Shown piece by piece: positions 49,547 to 58,350 of a stretch of 64,000 nucleotides of DNA. Source of the DNA: Afipia carboxidovorans OM5 (GTDB taxonomy: Bacteria; Pseudomonadota; Alphaproteobacteria; Rhizobiales; Xanthobacteraceae). The number at the start of each line of letters is the position of its first letter. The first letter of the stretch is position 1. The stretch spans positions 3,360,001-3,424,000 of the forward strand of contig NC_015684.1 of assembly GCF_000218565.1 (NCBI RefSeq), in the 5' to 3' direction. Both the position numbers and the translations under genes were made by a program. A model generated the notes under the pieces. The model was given only the letters and a program-made list of their open reading frames with translations. It searched no databases and was not told where the DNA came from.

Positions 49547-49744
49547 TCAATCCTCGCGCCGCGAGCTTTCGTCCTCGCCTCCAGGCGGGCCGGCCGCATC
49601 ATCCTCGGGCGTTATGATCGCCCGGCCGGACGGGCTTCCAGTGCGCCCTTTGGCCTGCTGCTTCCGCCGCTTGAGATTTTCCCGAAGCGCCGCCCGCAGC
49701 CGCTCCTGCCGCGCACGATCGCCGCGGCCCTGTTCACCGCTCAT
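49547..49744 (-). CDS. Small basic/acidic hypothetical protein
   Basis: A 65-residue protein from the ATG at 49744. It begins MSGEQGRGDRARQERLRAAL and continues RENLKRRKQQAKGR, a charged helix, followed by an acidic Pro/Gly tail ending EDESSRRED. Small proteins with this 'RQERLRAALRENLKRRK' core occur across Rhizobiales, with no known role. The ATG chosen is the only one that gives this known form; a longer frame upstream runs through the tRNA-Thr antisense strand and is not real. The 290 bases between it and the tRNA show no gene. Confidence 0.65.
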   Translation of the reverse strand: MSGEQGRGDRARQERLRAALRENLKRRKQQAKGRTGSPSGRAIITPEDDAAGPPGGEDESSRRED

Positions 49745-50034
49745 GCCGCCCGTTGTCCTTGAGGTGTCCGTCCCATCCGGTTCCCACGGGCGCGCCGCGC
49801 GCGCCCGTCGATCTTTCCCTAACACCTGATTTTCCGGCCGTAACAGGGAAAAATTCCACGGTTTGCACCATGCGGGCGCCGCCGCGCTTGCGCGAGAGGC
49901 TTCATTATGGCAAGGAACGCGCGCCTTTCGAGGCTTCCGGCCGATTCCGCCTCGGCCCGGCCGGTCCACCCGGCCCTTGGAGATCCAGTCTCTGGATATC
50001 CGGCGTCGATACTTAGCGTTCGTACCTGGCGTTC

Positions 50035-50109
50035 GCTGCCGTAGCTCAGTGGTAGAGCACTCCATTGGTAATGGAGAGGTCGACAGTTCAATCCTGTCTG
50101 GCAGCACCA
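50035..50109 (+). tRNA. tRNA-Thr (anticodon GGT)
   Basis: 75 bases with encoded CCA. The acceptor arms GCTGCCG and TGGCAGC pair, the D-arm is TAGCTCAGTGGTAGAGC, the anticodon loop TTGGTAA gives GGT for threonine ACC codons, and the T-loop reads AGTTCAATCCT. It stands alone. Confidence 0.96.
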
Positions 50110-50150
50110 GCCATCTTCTGACAATCGACAATCTTCGACGAGTTCGTGCC

Positions 50151-50447
50151 TCAGCGCCGCTGCAGGGTGCGGGCTTCGCGCCGCGCGTAACCGATCAGGG
50201 TGCAGAACACGATTCCAGCTGCGAGGCTCGTGTGGCCACTGAACATCACAAGGCCAAGCCCCCAACCCTGCCAGGCGACGAGGATGCCGAGCGCAATCAG
50301 CAACGCACACGTACCGATGGCGCGAAGGCCGTAGGTCGCAGCCGGCTGCAATGGCCCGCCCAGGAATTCGCGCTGCTGGCGGCGCGTTGCAAACGCGAGC
50401 GCGGCAAAACCCGCAAGACACAGCGCAAGGGTAGCGACGTGAATCAT
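50151..50447 (-). CDS. DUF3325 domain-containing small membrane protein
   Basis: A 98-residue protein from the ATG at 50447, four bases overlapping the PepSY gene stop (ATGA). Three membrane helices (about residues 3-20, 38-60 and 65-85). VATLALCLAGFAALAFATRRQQREFLG and LRAIGTCALLIALG are typical of DUF3325, found only beside PepSY iron-reductase-like proteins. It is the last gene of the siderophore receptor group and probably a helper of the PepSY protein. Confidence 0.85.
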   Translation of the reverse strand: MIHVATLALCLAGFAALAFATRRQQREFLGGPLQPAATYGLRAIGTCALLIALGILVAWQGWGLGLVMFSGHTSLAAGIVFCTLIGYARREARTLQRR

Positions 50448-52066
50448 TCCGCGCCTCCGCCAGCGGCGACGGCAATCGGTGCCCGCCGGCTGGCCTTGCG
50501 TGCAGATCGGAAGCCGGTTTGCTGACGCGCCGTGCGCAGCGCCAAAACGGCATGGAAGCCAGCAAGCACCCAGCACATGATGTCGATGCCGGCAAACACC
50601 CAGTCGCCCACGGCAAGGCTATGCCACAAGGGCCGCTGCGTCGTCAGCGCATTGAGGACCGGCAGCAAAAACAGGAGGGCCGACGCCGCCCATAGCTGCT
50701 CGACCCAAGCCGCCTTCGCCGGGCGCACCAACGCATGCAGCAGCGCGAGCGCCCACACGATGAAGAACACATGGATTTCCCAGTTGGCGCGGCCGTCCAG
50801 CGAGGATGGCAGCAAACGGTTCGCCCACAGGAACGACGTCATCGCAAGAGACAGACCGGCGATGCTTGCAACATTCAGCCGCTCGACAAGGCGGAAGCCG
50901 AAATAGGGACGATCCGGATTCGGCAGCTTCTCGCGCCGCTTCACGGTCCACATCACGAGGCCGGTGCCGACCATCGCCGTTCCCATGGCGCTGACAAGAA
51001 AATAAAGCCAGCGCGTGACGACATCGCTGAAGCGCCCGAGGTGGAGCGCATAGAACACACCTCGCGTCTCGGCCGCGGGCCCAACGCTCTCGCGCACGTT
51101 CAGGAGTTTGCCGGTGGTCCCCTCGAACTCCATATACTGCGGGCTCATGGAGACACGGCCGAGCAATCCACGCACTACAACGACACGCGCCGCCGCATCG
51201 CCGGGGTGGACGGCGTTGACGCGCCCGACGTCATCCCGGCCCCAACGCTCCTGCGCCTGCCGCACCATGTCTTCCACGGAAGCCATCGGGGCTTTCTGTC
51301 CGCTGGGTTTGCCCGGCGGAACGAAGGCGCTGAGTTCGGCCGCAAGTTGCGCCCGCTCTGCCGGTGCCTTGAAGGCAGCGCGCTCGCCCCAGGGCATGTA
51401 CAGTGCCATCAATGTCACCAGCCCACTGTAGGTGATCATGGCGTGGAACGGCAGGCCGAACACCGACAGCGTGTTGTGCGCGTCGAGCCACGAGCGCTGT
51501 CCCTTCCGCCAGCGGAAGGTGAAGAAATCGACGAAGATTTTTTTATGGGTAATGACGCCGCTGATAATGGCGACAAGCATGAACATCGCGGCGATGCCCG
51601 CGAGCCACCGTCCCCACACCACCGGCATGTAATGAAACTGGAAATGGTAGCGATAGAAAAACTCGCCGCCGAGCGTATCGCGCGAGGCGACCTTGTGGCC
51701 GGTCGCGGGATCGAAGTTGGCTTCAGCAAAACCACGCTGGCCCGGAACGCGCGCGGATGTCCGCCAGAACGCATAGACGCTGTTATTGCGTGCATCGGGC
51801 AGGCGCATGCTCCATTGCGAGACGCCGCCGTCCATCCGGCTGAATTCATCCGCAACGCGCTGCGCCACCACGGCCTGATCCGGCACCTGAGAGAGATGCG
51901 CCAGTTCCGGCCGCGCCCATTGCGAGAGTTCGTCCTTGAAGTAGGACACCGTGCCGGTGAGGAACATGGAATAGAGAACCCAGCCGAGCAGAAGCCCCGC
52001 CCACGTATGCAGGCTGGACATGCTCTGGCGGATACCCTGGCCAGCCGGTTGCGGATTCCTATCCAT
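50444..52066 (-). CDS. PepSY-associated inner-membrane protein (siderophore reductase-like)
   Basis: A 540-residue protein from the ATG at 52066. It has an N-terminal helix (SLHTWAGLLLGWVLYSMFLTGTVSYF, with the HxW pattern of PepSY_TM proteins), a periplasmic domain, two helices near 190 and 240 (FDAHNTLSVFGLPFHAMITYSG holds a conserved His), another periplasmic part, and four C-terminal helices after 350. Such proteins act as ferric-siderophore reductases in the FpvG style, taking iron from siderophore in the periplasm. It lies in a run with a TonB receptor, DUF4198, DUF3649 and DUF3325 genes, which supports iron release as its role. Confidence 0.9.
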   Translation of the reverse strand: MDRNPQPAGQGIRQSMSSLHTWAGLLLGWVLYSMFLTGTVSYFKDELSQWARPELAHLSQVPDQAVVAQRVADEFSRMDGGVSQWSMRLPDARNNSVYAFWRTSARVPGQRGFAEANFDPATGHKVASRDTLGGEFFYRYHFQFHYMPVVWGRWLAGIAAMFMLVAIISGVITHKKIFVDFFTFRWRKGQRSWLDAHNTLSVFGLPFHAMITYSGLVTLMALYMPWGERAAFKAPAERAQLAAELSAFVPPGKPSGQKAPMASVEDMVRQAQERWGRDDVGRVNAVHPGDAAARVVVVRGLLGRVSMSPQYMEFEGTTGKLLNVRESVGPAAETRGVFYALHLGRFSDVVTRWLYFLVSAMGTAMVGTGLVMWTVKRREKLPNPDRPYFGFRLVERLNVASIAGLSLAMTSFLWANRLLPSSLDGRANWEIHVFFIVWALALLHALVRPAKAAWVEQLWAASALLFLLPVLNALTTQRPLWHSLAVGDWVFAGIDIMCWVLAGFHAVLALRTARQQTGFRSARKASRRAPIAVAAGGGAE

Positions 52067-52088
52067 CTTCACGCCTTCGGTCCCATCG

Positions 52089-52370
52089 TCACCAAACAGA
52101 CCACGCCGCCGGCAACAGCACGGCGGCCACGACAAGCAAGCCAAGCCAGGCCTTCGTCGCGCTCCGCACGGCGAAGACCCAGATCACGGCACAAGCATAG
52201 ACGATAAAGCTCGCCAGCATGCCGGTGAGCACCGCCTGCGGCTTGCTCATCGGCAGCGCGAGCACGGCAACGCTCGCAAGCGCAGCCACTGCATAGCCGC
52301 CAAACAGCGCGGCGATGATGCGCGAAATCAGCGGGCCCGTGGTGCGGACCCAATGGATCGAAATGCTCAT
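52089..52370 (-). CDS. DUF3649 domain-containing small membrane protein
   Basis: A 93-residue protein, SISIHWVRTTGPLISRIIAALFGGYAVAALASVAVL at its start, then two more helices. The family is found next to PepSY reductases in siderophore loci. Its ATG overlaps the DUF4198 gene stop by four bases; the PepSY gene follows after 22 bases. Exact role unknown. Confidence 0.88.
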   Translation of the reverse strand: MSISIHWVRTTGPLISRIIAALFGGYAVAALASVAVLALPMSKPQAVLTGMLASFIVYACAVIWVFAVRSATKAWLGLLVVAAVLLPAAWSVW

Positions 52371-53098
52371 TTGCCCGGCGTTGCAGGCGGACCCGACGGA
52401 ATCGGGTCGAGGCCGCTGCCGTTTACATAAGTGACCGTGGTGACATAGCTCACCGCATCATACTTTTCCGCGCCGCTCGCACCCGGCCGCTCGCCCGCGC
52501 TGCGATCGTTGACGCTGACTTCAGCGACGTAAGCGCCCTTCCACGGCATGTCGAACTTCACGAGGCCCTGCTCATCGGTATGAGCTTCCTTGGACCAGCC
52601 GGACTGCGTGACCAGCGTCACCTTGGTCTTGGCCTTGGGCTGGTTCTTGAAAAGAAGCTTGAACTGGCCTGCTTCACCCGTCGGCACCAGATCGAGCACG
52701 AGCTTCGGCTGCTGCGCGGTAAAGCCGGTGACCAGACGCGCCGCCGGATAGAACCAGTTGATGACGTCCTTGTCTTTCTGCTTCCAGGTATAGAGCGGAT
52801 AGCTCGCATCCTCCGCGACGAGGCTTTCGCCGGACGCCGCCTTGAACGGCAGCGTGAAACCGTTTGCGGTCTTGGTGGCGTCGGACTTCTGCTCGCCCTT
52901 GGCGGAAATGTGTGCGCCGGTCACCTTGACGAACTTGTCGAGGAGCCCCGGCGATGCCTCGCGAAGGTTCTCGCCGAACTCGCCAAAGCGCACGACCGCG
53001 TTCTGCCCTTCCGGCTGCTCAATCCAGATCTGGTGCGCCTGCGCAGGCATCACCACGCCAAACAAAGCAATGGCAGCAATCGACAGTTTCATCATCAC
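52367..53098 (-). CDS. DUF4198 domain-containing periplasmic protein
   Basis: A 243-residue secreted protein with signal peptide MMKLSIAAIALFGVVMPAQA cleaved before HQIWIEQPEG. AHQIWIE with its early His is the DUF4198 hallmark (related to CbiK/NikK-type metal-binding periplasmic proteins). The C-terminal half is an Ig-like fold with DEQGLVKFDMPWKGAYVAEVSVND and ends with a Pro/Gly tail. It may shuttle or chelate metal in the periplasm for the PepSY reductase. It follows the TonB receptor by 168 bases, in which no terminator is apparent. Confidence 0.9.
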   Translation of the reverse strand: MMMKLSIAAIALFGVVMPAQAHQIWIEQPEGQNAVVRFGEFGENLREASPGLLDKFVKVTGAHISAKGEQKSDATKTANGFTLPFKAASGESLVAEDASYPLYTWKQKDKDVINWFYPAARLVTGFTAQQPKLVLDLVPTGEAGQFKLLFKNQPKAKTKVTLVTQSGWSKEAHTDEQGLVKFDMPWKGAYVAEVSVNDRSAGERPGASGAEKYDAVSYVTTVTYVNGSGLDPIPSGPPATPGK

Positions 53099-53266
53099 AA
53101 CTCACCTCAAGGCATGTCCTTGCATGAGCGGTCTGCACATGAAGGAGCGGGTATCCACACAAGCCTAAGCCGGAGCCGCGTGCGGCTCCGGCAATCGTAT
53201 GACGTTATCCGCATCAGGAGGATACCGGTTTGTCGGCAACCTCCCTTTGCTTGTCGGCGCGGTTCG

Positions 53267-55585
53267 TCAGAAGTCGAACGCCGCCGACACGAGATAGGTT
53301 CGCGGCGATCCGACCGTCACGAATGTTCCGGTTGTGAGCCAATACGTCTTGTCGAACAGGTTTTCGATGTTGGCGCGGAATGTAACTGGCCGGCCGTTGA
53401 TCGCCGTCTTGTAACGCGCACCGATATCGACGCGCGTCCAGTCGGGGTATCGCAGGAGATTGGCGGTCGTGAGGTACGAGCCGGAGGTGTAGATCACGCG
53501 TCCGTTGAGCGCGAGACCTTCCACCCAAGGCGTGTCCCAATCGAGACCGGCGGAGAGCGTCCTGTTCGGCACACCCGCAGCATCGTTGCCACGCTCAGCA
53601 GCATTGGCCGGGTTCGTCAGTTCAGGACGCATGAAGGTCACGCTGCCCATGCCGCGCAGGCCCGGCAATATCTCGCCATAGGCCGTCAACTCCAGACCAC
53701 GGTTACGCTGCTCACCATCATAAGCTCGTACCATGGCTGGCGTGGTGATCAGGCTGGGACGGGTAATCTGGAACACCGCAGCCGTTGTCGTAACGCGTCC
53801 CCAATCGATCTTGACGCCAGCTTCCCCCTGCTTCGACTTGTAGGGGGCGAGCACCGTGCCCTCGTTTGCGAAACCTTGGCCCATGGGCACATTCGTACCT
53901 TGACTGAGGCCTTCGGCGTAATTCGCGTAGAATGAAACGTTATGCCAGGGCTTGATGACCACGCCGCCAAGAGGCGTCGTTGCTGACGAATCGTAGCCAT
54001 TTCCCGTTGGGAGGCCGGTGAGATAGTTGTAGGGGTCTTGCTTGACGTTCTGGCGACGGACACCCGCAGTCACTAGGATCGCGTCGTTCAAGAACGACAT
54101 GGTGTCAACGATCGCGACGCTCCGAAGCGTTACATCGTTACTCTTCCCCTGCGGCGGACGCCCACCCGCAATCGTAGGAAGCGGCGACGGATCATAGATA
54201 TTTGACGGGACATACCCGGAGCCGGACTGAACAGATGTCACATACCCATAGCCGGTTTCCTGATTAAAGCCGGTATAGACGACGTTCAATTTGTGCTTGA
54301 TAAAACCCGTATTAAACTCCGACCGCAAACCCACATTGCCGCTGACCGTCTTGTTGTAGAAGTCATAATAAGCGTTGAAGACGTTGAAATTACCGAACTG
54401 GTTCATACCAGTGGTGCCGCCGGCGCGGGAATCCGCCAGGTTCTGTTCACCACGTCCGTCGCGATAACCGACGCCCGCATAAGCGGTCAGCCAATCGGTC
54501 AGGTCATATTCGATGCCTGAAGCGATGGTGTTGTCCGACTGTTTGAGCCTCGTGCCAGGATACCAGTTGCCACGCGAATCGGGCGGCGCCGGGATGAAAG
54601 GCACGGTGCCTTGAATAGTCATCTGCGGACGGAAGTTCTTGGTATCGTCGTTCTGTGAAATCGCGTCCAACGTCCATCGCAGGCGCTCACCGCGATAGTC
54701 GAGCGACAGCGCACCAAGGCCGCTTCGCCAGTTGCCGCCATCGATCGAGGCTTCACCATTGCGTCCCACGCCATTGAAGCGAACGCCCCACTCCTTGTTG
54801 TCGCCGAAGCGGCGGCTGGTATCGATATGGAGACCGTAGTTGCCTGAGCTCAAGAACATCGGAGTCAGACGCGTGAACGGGTCCTCAAGTGCGCGCTTGC
54901 TAACAATATTGATGCCGCCGCCAACACTGCCGCTGGGAGCCATACCGTTGATGAGGGCACCCGGGCCCTTGAGCAATTCAATCCGCTCAACGAGCTGGGC
55001 AGGCACGTGATTAGGCGCCATCAGCCCGTACAGGCCGTTAAACCCGACGTCGCCCGCAGGAACGGAGAAGCCACGGATCTGGAACGTATCATCGAAACCG
55101 TTGCTACCCGTTGTGAGTCGCACGGACGAATCGTTGATCAGCGTGTCCGCAGCCGTGCGCGCCTGCTGATCCTCGATCAACTTGGAGGTGTAGTTCACCG
55201 TGCTGAACGGCGTGTTCATTACGCTCGTGCTTCCGAGGAGGCCGAGCGTACCGCCTTGCGCCACCTGGCCCCCCGCATAAGCCGGCGCCGGTGCGCCGAT
55301 CGTGCGGGTCGATCCCATCGTGGAAACCGGCGCAGTCGGTGCAGGAGGCTGCTCGGCACGGCGCGGCACAGCACGCGCGGCGCGTTGCGATGTGGTGCGA
55401 GGCCGCGACGTGCGCGTCGTCTGCGCCCGCTGTCGCGGCGCATCGACGGACACCGGCGGCAGCACACGCGGCTCGGCGCTCTGCGCGAAGCCATTGGATG
55501 CTCCCGTGCCGGTCAAACACAACGAGACAAAGCCCGTCGCCACACCTGCCAACAATCGGTTCTTGTAATTCTTGAAGTTGCCCAC
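53267..55585 (-). CDS. TonB-dependent siderophore receptor
   Basis: A 772-residue outer-membrane receptor. A signal peptide (about residues 10-35) is followed by an Arg/Pro-rich linker to about 90, then the plug domain (TVNYTSKLIEDQQARTAADTLINDSSVRL, FQIRGF, LVERIELLKGPGALINGMAPSGSVGGGINIVSKR), and a 22-strand barrel ending in Phe (VSAAFDF). The plug with VERIELLKGP and GGGINIVSKR is of the hydroxamate/catecholate siderophore class (FhuE, FpvA-like). No STN signalling domain is present, so it does not signal to a FecR. It starts the iron operon with DUF4198, DUF3649, PepSY and DUF3325. A half ICE-like motif lies upstream. Confidence 0.95.
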   Translation of the reverse strand: MGNFKNYKNRLLAGVATGFVSLCLTGTGASNGFAQSAEPRVLPPVSVDAPRQRAQTTRTSRPRTTSQRAARAVPRRAEQPPAPTAPVSTMGSTRTIGAPAPAYAGGQVAQGGTLGLLGSTSVMNTPFSTVNYTSKLIEDQQARTAADTLINDSSVRLTTGSNGFDDTFQIRGFSVPAGDVGFNGLYGLMAPNHVPAQLVERIELLKGPGALINGMAPSGSVGGGINIVSKRALEDPFTRLTPMFLSSGNYGLHIDTSRRFGDNKEWGVRFNGVGRNGEASIDGGNWRSGLGALSLDYRGERLRWTLDAISQNDDTKNFRPQMTIQGTVPFIPAPPDSRGNWYPGTRLKQSDNTIASGIEYDLTDWLTAYAGVGYRDGRGEQNLADSRAGGTTGMNQFGNFNVFNAYYDFYNKTVSGNVGLRSEFNTGFIKHKLNVVYTGFNQETGYGYVTSVQSGSGYVPSNIYDPSPLPTIAGGRPPQGKSNDVTLRSVAIVDTMSFLNDAILVTAGVRRQNVKQDPYNYLTGLPTGNGYDSSATTPLGGVVIKPWHNVSFYANYAEGLSQGTNVPMGQGFANEGTVLAPYKSKQGEAGVKIDWGRVTTTAAVFQITRPSLITTPAMVRAYDGEQRNRGLELTAYGEILPGLRGMGSVTFMRPELTNPANAAERGNDAAGVPNRTLSAGLDWDTPWVEGLALNGRVIYTSGSYLTTANLLRYPDWTRVDIGARYKTAINGRPVTFRANIENLFDKTYWLTTGTFVTVGSPRTYLVSAAFDF

Positions 55586-55653
55586 GAAATGCCCCCAGGA
55601 TTTCAGTTTGTAAGCTGACTAGGGACTCAAATGTTTTGAGGCAACAGGACTAG

Positions 55654-55660
55654 TTTAGAA
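55654..55660. promoter_or_regulatory. Half ICE-like motif upstream of the receptor gene
   Basis: TTTAGAA at this site matches one arm of the Irr control element (TTTAGAA, three bases, TTCTAAA) used for iron genes in Bradyrhizobium; the second arm is not there. It lies about 70 bases ahead of the receptor start. Weak evidence. Confidence 0.25.
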
Positions 55661-55839
55661 TCCATCCACGCATGTGCGATGTTTGCATGAGCCTCTATTT
55701 TTTCAGGCTTCGCGAGGCGTCGTTTTGTTTTGATCGATTCTACGAGGGCATTTCGTCGCACACGAATCTCGTCGACAAACGATAGATCGATATCTTGTGA
55801 GCGACGATCGCTTCGCCCGTCGCCTGATGCGTCACCACA

Positions 55840-57012
55840 TCAAACGGTTCGCTGCTCGAACGAAATCTTCAAGGCCACGAACACGGACGGCAGGCCCGCG
55901 ATGAAGATAGGGATGAACGCGAACACCGGCGCGCCGGCAAGATCCCATGCCACGCCACTGACGAACGAGACACCCATCGTATAGCTGTAGCTGATGGCAA
56001 ATGCCGCGGCGATGACGTGGGCAACATCGTCCGGGTTGCGCGCCAGTAACGGCGGCAACGATAATCCGATCGCGAGCTGCGCAGCGCTCGCCATGCCAAT
56101 CACACCAGCGGACAACGCAATCATCCACCATGCGGTTGAAACCATAACGCCGAGCACGCCGAGCACCGTCAGGCCGCAGAAGGCAAGAAGCGGCCAACGC
56201 TTGCCCTGAATCCAGTCCGCGAGAAACACGAGAAGGAGCACCGCGGGCAACTGGCTCACATTCACCGTGGTGAGCGCGACGCTCACCTTGCTGCCATGCC
56301 CGACACTCTCAAGAAAAGCTGGGAGAAAAGCGTTTGTCGAAAAATAGACGCTCGAAGCTCCGGCCAGGATCAGCCCGATCTGCCAATTGAGCCCGCTCCT
56401 CAGATCGGGCCACCAGGTGCCGCGCGCAGCGGTCGATGCGCCGCCGTTGCCGCGCGGACAGAAGATCAAAACCACTGCCGCAATCACCAGAAGCGGTGCC
56501 GACCACGACAACAGGCCCAGCCGCCAGCTTTGATCGAACAGCGGCAGGAGAACCGGCAGCATCAGCACGACGGGCACGATCTCTCCGACGATCAGGCCGC
56601 TGGTGTAGAGAGCAGTGCCGAACGCTGCACGATCGGGCATCCATTGCCGCACGGCGGAGGCCATTGCCGGCTGCATGATCGCAATGCCTGCGCTCATCAG
56701 TATCGTCGCCGCATAGAGCGAGTAAACTTCCGGCGCGAGCGCGCGCAGACCTGAGCCGAGCGCCGTCACCACAAGCCCGGTTGCGAGCGTGAGACGCACG
56801 CCTGCCCAGCCGACAAGCCGCGAGCCGGGCGCAGCCGCAACCGCAAACAGCACCACCGGCAGTCCGCTCAGGATACCGATCTCGGTCCCCGACATCTGCA
56901 GATCGGCCTGGATCAGCGAGATGACCGGCGGCACCGCCAGCACACCGAGGCGCAATCCGACGCCGCATATCCAGAGCAGCGCCGACGCAGAGGCGAATTG
57001 ATTCTTCATCAT
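55840..57012 (-). CDS. MFS transporter, CynX/NimT-like
   Basis: A 390-residue protein from the ATG at 57012 with 12 membrane helices. The entry LLWICGVGLRLGVLAVPPVISLI, followed by LQMSGTEIGILSGLPVVLFAVAAAPGSRLV, is close to the cyanate/nitroimidazole transporter family (CynX, NimT, YeaN). Substrate unknown. It lies between the iron-receptor gene and the tetR gene on the same strand. No cyanase gene is near. A loss of close similarity to antibiotic MFS families makes efflux of drugs less likely but not excluded. Confidence 0.85.
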   Translation of the reverse strand: MMKNQFASASALLWICGVGLRLGVLAVPPVISLIQADLQMSGTEIGILSGLPVVLFAVAAAPGSRLVGWAGVRLTLATGLVVTALGSGLRALAPEVYSLYAATILMSAGIAIMQPAMASAVRQWMPDRAAFGTALYTSGLIVGEIVPVVLMLPVLLPLFDQSWRLGLLSWSAPLLVIAAVVLIFCPRGNGGASTAARGTWWPDLRSGLNWQIGLILAGASSVYFSTNAFLPAFLESVGHGSKVSVALTTVNVSQLPAVLLLVFLADWIQGKRWPLLAFCGLTVLGVLGVMVSTAWWMIALSAGVIGMASAAQLAIGLSLPPLLARNPDDVAHVIAAAFAISYSYTMGVSFVSGVAWDLAGAPVFAFIPIFIAGLPSVFVALKISFEQRTV

Positions 57013-57118
57013 GACCGGAAACTGAGGACGGAAGGACGAGCGGCAGGGCACAGGCCACCGTATCTATCAGAACGGTGCGACAAATAAACCAGCGCAAATC
57101 AACTGCGAGGAATGCGCC

Positions 57119-57694
57119 TCAGTGCCGCCTCCGCGGCAGCGCCGTGTCGGTTCGCGCACGCAGGCGCGTCAGCGTGCGGCCGAACACGGTTTCATCCTTC
57201 AACGCGCGCGACAGCGTCAGCGCGCCCTGGATCGCGCCTACGATCTCCTCGGCGAGTTCGCGCGCCGCCTCTTTCTCAACCCCGCCGCGCACCAGTGCGC
57301 CAGCAAGTGCCTCGATCCACCGTTTGAAATAAAGTTCGATCGGCTTGCGGAAACGATCGCGCGTCTCGTCGAGCGCGAACGCGCCGAGCAGGCAGACACG
57401 CCGGCCGGAACGGAAATAGGCATCGACCGCCTCCCACATCCGCGCAATCGCCGCCTGCGGCTCATCGTGCTCGAGCGGCTCGAACACTTCCGTCACGAAC
57501 CATTGTTCGATGTGAGAGAGAATCTCCACCGCCATTCCTTCCTTCCCGCCGGGAAAGAAGTGATAGAGGCTGCCCTTCGAGAGCCCGGTGCGCTCGGTAA
57601 TTTCGTAGAGCGAGGCCCCCTCGAAGCCGAGTTCGCGGAAAACCTCGGCAACGAGAGTAATTGCGTCGCTCTTTTCAAATACCGTGCGGGCCAT
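57119..57694 (-). CDS. TetR family transcriptional regulator
   Basis: A 191-residue repressor. The N-terminal helix-turn-helix spans about residues 8-50 (ALTLVAEVFRELGFEGASLYEITERTGLSKGSLYHFFPGGKEGM is the region: note GASLYEI and GLSKGSLYHFF). The C-terminal ligand domain is AcrR/TetR_C type. It is downstream of the DUF1348 gene on the same strand with only 14 bases between, so both are probably one transcript. The likely target is the palindrome at 58227-58244 between the DUF1348 gene and the divergent DMT transporter. Autoregulation together with control of the transporter is then expected. Confidence 0.92.
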   Translation of the reverse strand: MARTVFEKSDAITLVAEVFRELGFEGASLYEITERTGLSKGSLYHFFPGGKEGMAVEILSHIEQWFVTEVFEPLEHDEPQAAIARMWEAVDAYFRSGRRVCLLGAFALDETRDRFRKPIELYFKRWIEALAGALVRGGVEKEAARELAEEIVGAIQGALTLSRALKDETVFGRTLTRLRARTDTALPRRRH

Positions 57695-57708
57695 CGCTTC
57701 CGTCGCGA

Positions 57709-58173
57709 TTACAGGCCGAGATCGGACAGGCCCGGATGATTCTGCGGGCGCGGGCCGAGCGGCCAGTGGAATTTACGATCCGATTCCTTGATCGGCAGAT
57801 CGTTGATCGATGCAAAGCGGCGCTGCATCAGACCTGCCGCATTGAACTCCCAGTTCTCGTTGCCGTAAGCGCGAAACCAGTGGCCGCTGTCGTCATGATA
57901 CTCATAAGCGAAGCGCACGGCGATGCGGTCATCGGAAAACGCCCACATTTCCTTGATGAGGCGATAGTCGAGCTCCTTCGCCCATTTGCGCGTGAGGAAG
58001 GCGATGATCTGCTCACGACCGACCGGGAATTCGGCACGATTTCGCCACTGGCTGTCTTCCGTGTAAACGAGGGCAACCTTATGCGGATCGCGGCTATTCC
58101 AGCCGTCTTCCGCCATGCGTACCTTGGCGGTGGCGGTGTCGAATGTGAAAGGCGGAACGAGTGGCGCGCCCAT
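57709..58173 (-). CDS. DUF1348 (NTF2-like/SnoaL fold) protein
   Basis: A 154-residue small protein. FTFDTATAKVRMAEDGWNSRDPHKVALVYTEDSQWRNRAEF is the family's opening; VGREQIIAFLTRKWAKELDYRLIKEMWAFSDDRIAVRFAYEYHDDSGHWFRAYGNENWEF follows, typical of DUF1348. The fold is a cone-shaped NTF2-like barrel that may bind a small hydrophobic compound or act as isomerase or hydrolase. It is the first gene of the pair with tetR and shares its control region with the DMT transporter gene. Confidence 0.9.
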   Translation of the reverse strand: MGAPLVPPFTFDTATAKVRMAEDGWNSRDPHKVALVYTEDSQWRNRAEFPVGREQIIAFLTRKWAKELDYRLIKEMWAFSDDRIAVRFAYEYHDDSGHWFRAYGNENWEFNAAGLMQRRFASINDLPIKESDRKFHWPLGPRPQNHPGLSDLGL

Positions 58174-58226
58174 GGCTGGTATCCTTTCCGGCGTCGAAGG
58201 CGATGAATAAACCGATGAGTTTTGAC

Positions 58227-58244
58227 TATACCGATCGGTCTATA
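58227..58244. promoter_or_regulatory. TetR-type operator between the DUF1348 and transporter genes
   Basis: TATACCGATCGGTCTATA has a perfect ACCGATCGGT core and outer TA pairs (only one position breaks the symmetry). This resembles operators of TetR repressors ('TAGACCGATCGGTCTA' type). The regulator gene is 530 bases away. It lies 54 bases ahead of the DUF1348 start and about 107 bases ahead of the transporter start. Confidence 0.75.
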
Positions 58245-58350
58245 AACACAAGCGGCCCTCTTGCCTGCGCCTTCACAACACGGTGTGATCCGTCAGGACA
58301 CGCGCGGGCGTGTCACAGGATTCGCCACGGACATGGCGAGGGAGACCGCC

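Noticed and set aside
49980..50000. Short palindrome ATCCAG-TCT-CTGGAT before tRNA-Thr
   Set aside because: Six-base arms only and no clear relation to a promoter.
49745..50131. Extension of the small 65-residue gene through the tRNA-Thr region
   Set aside because: It would read the antisense of a tRNA; only the short form beginning at 49744 matches known small proteins.
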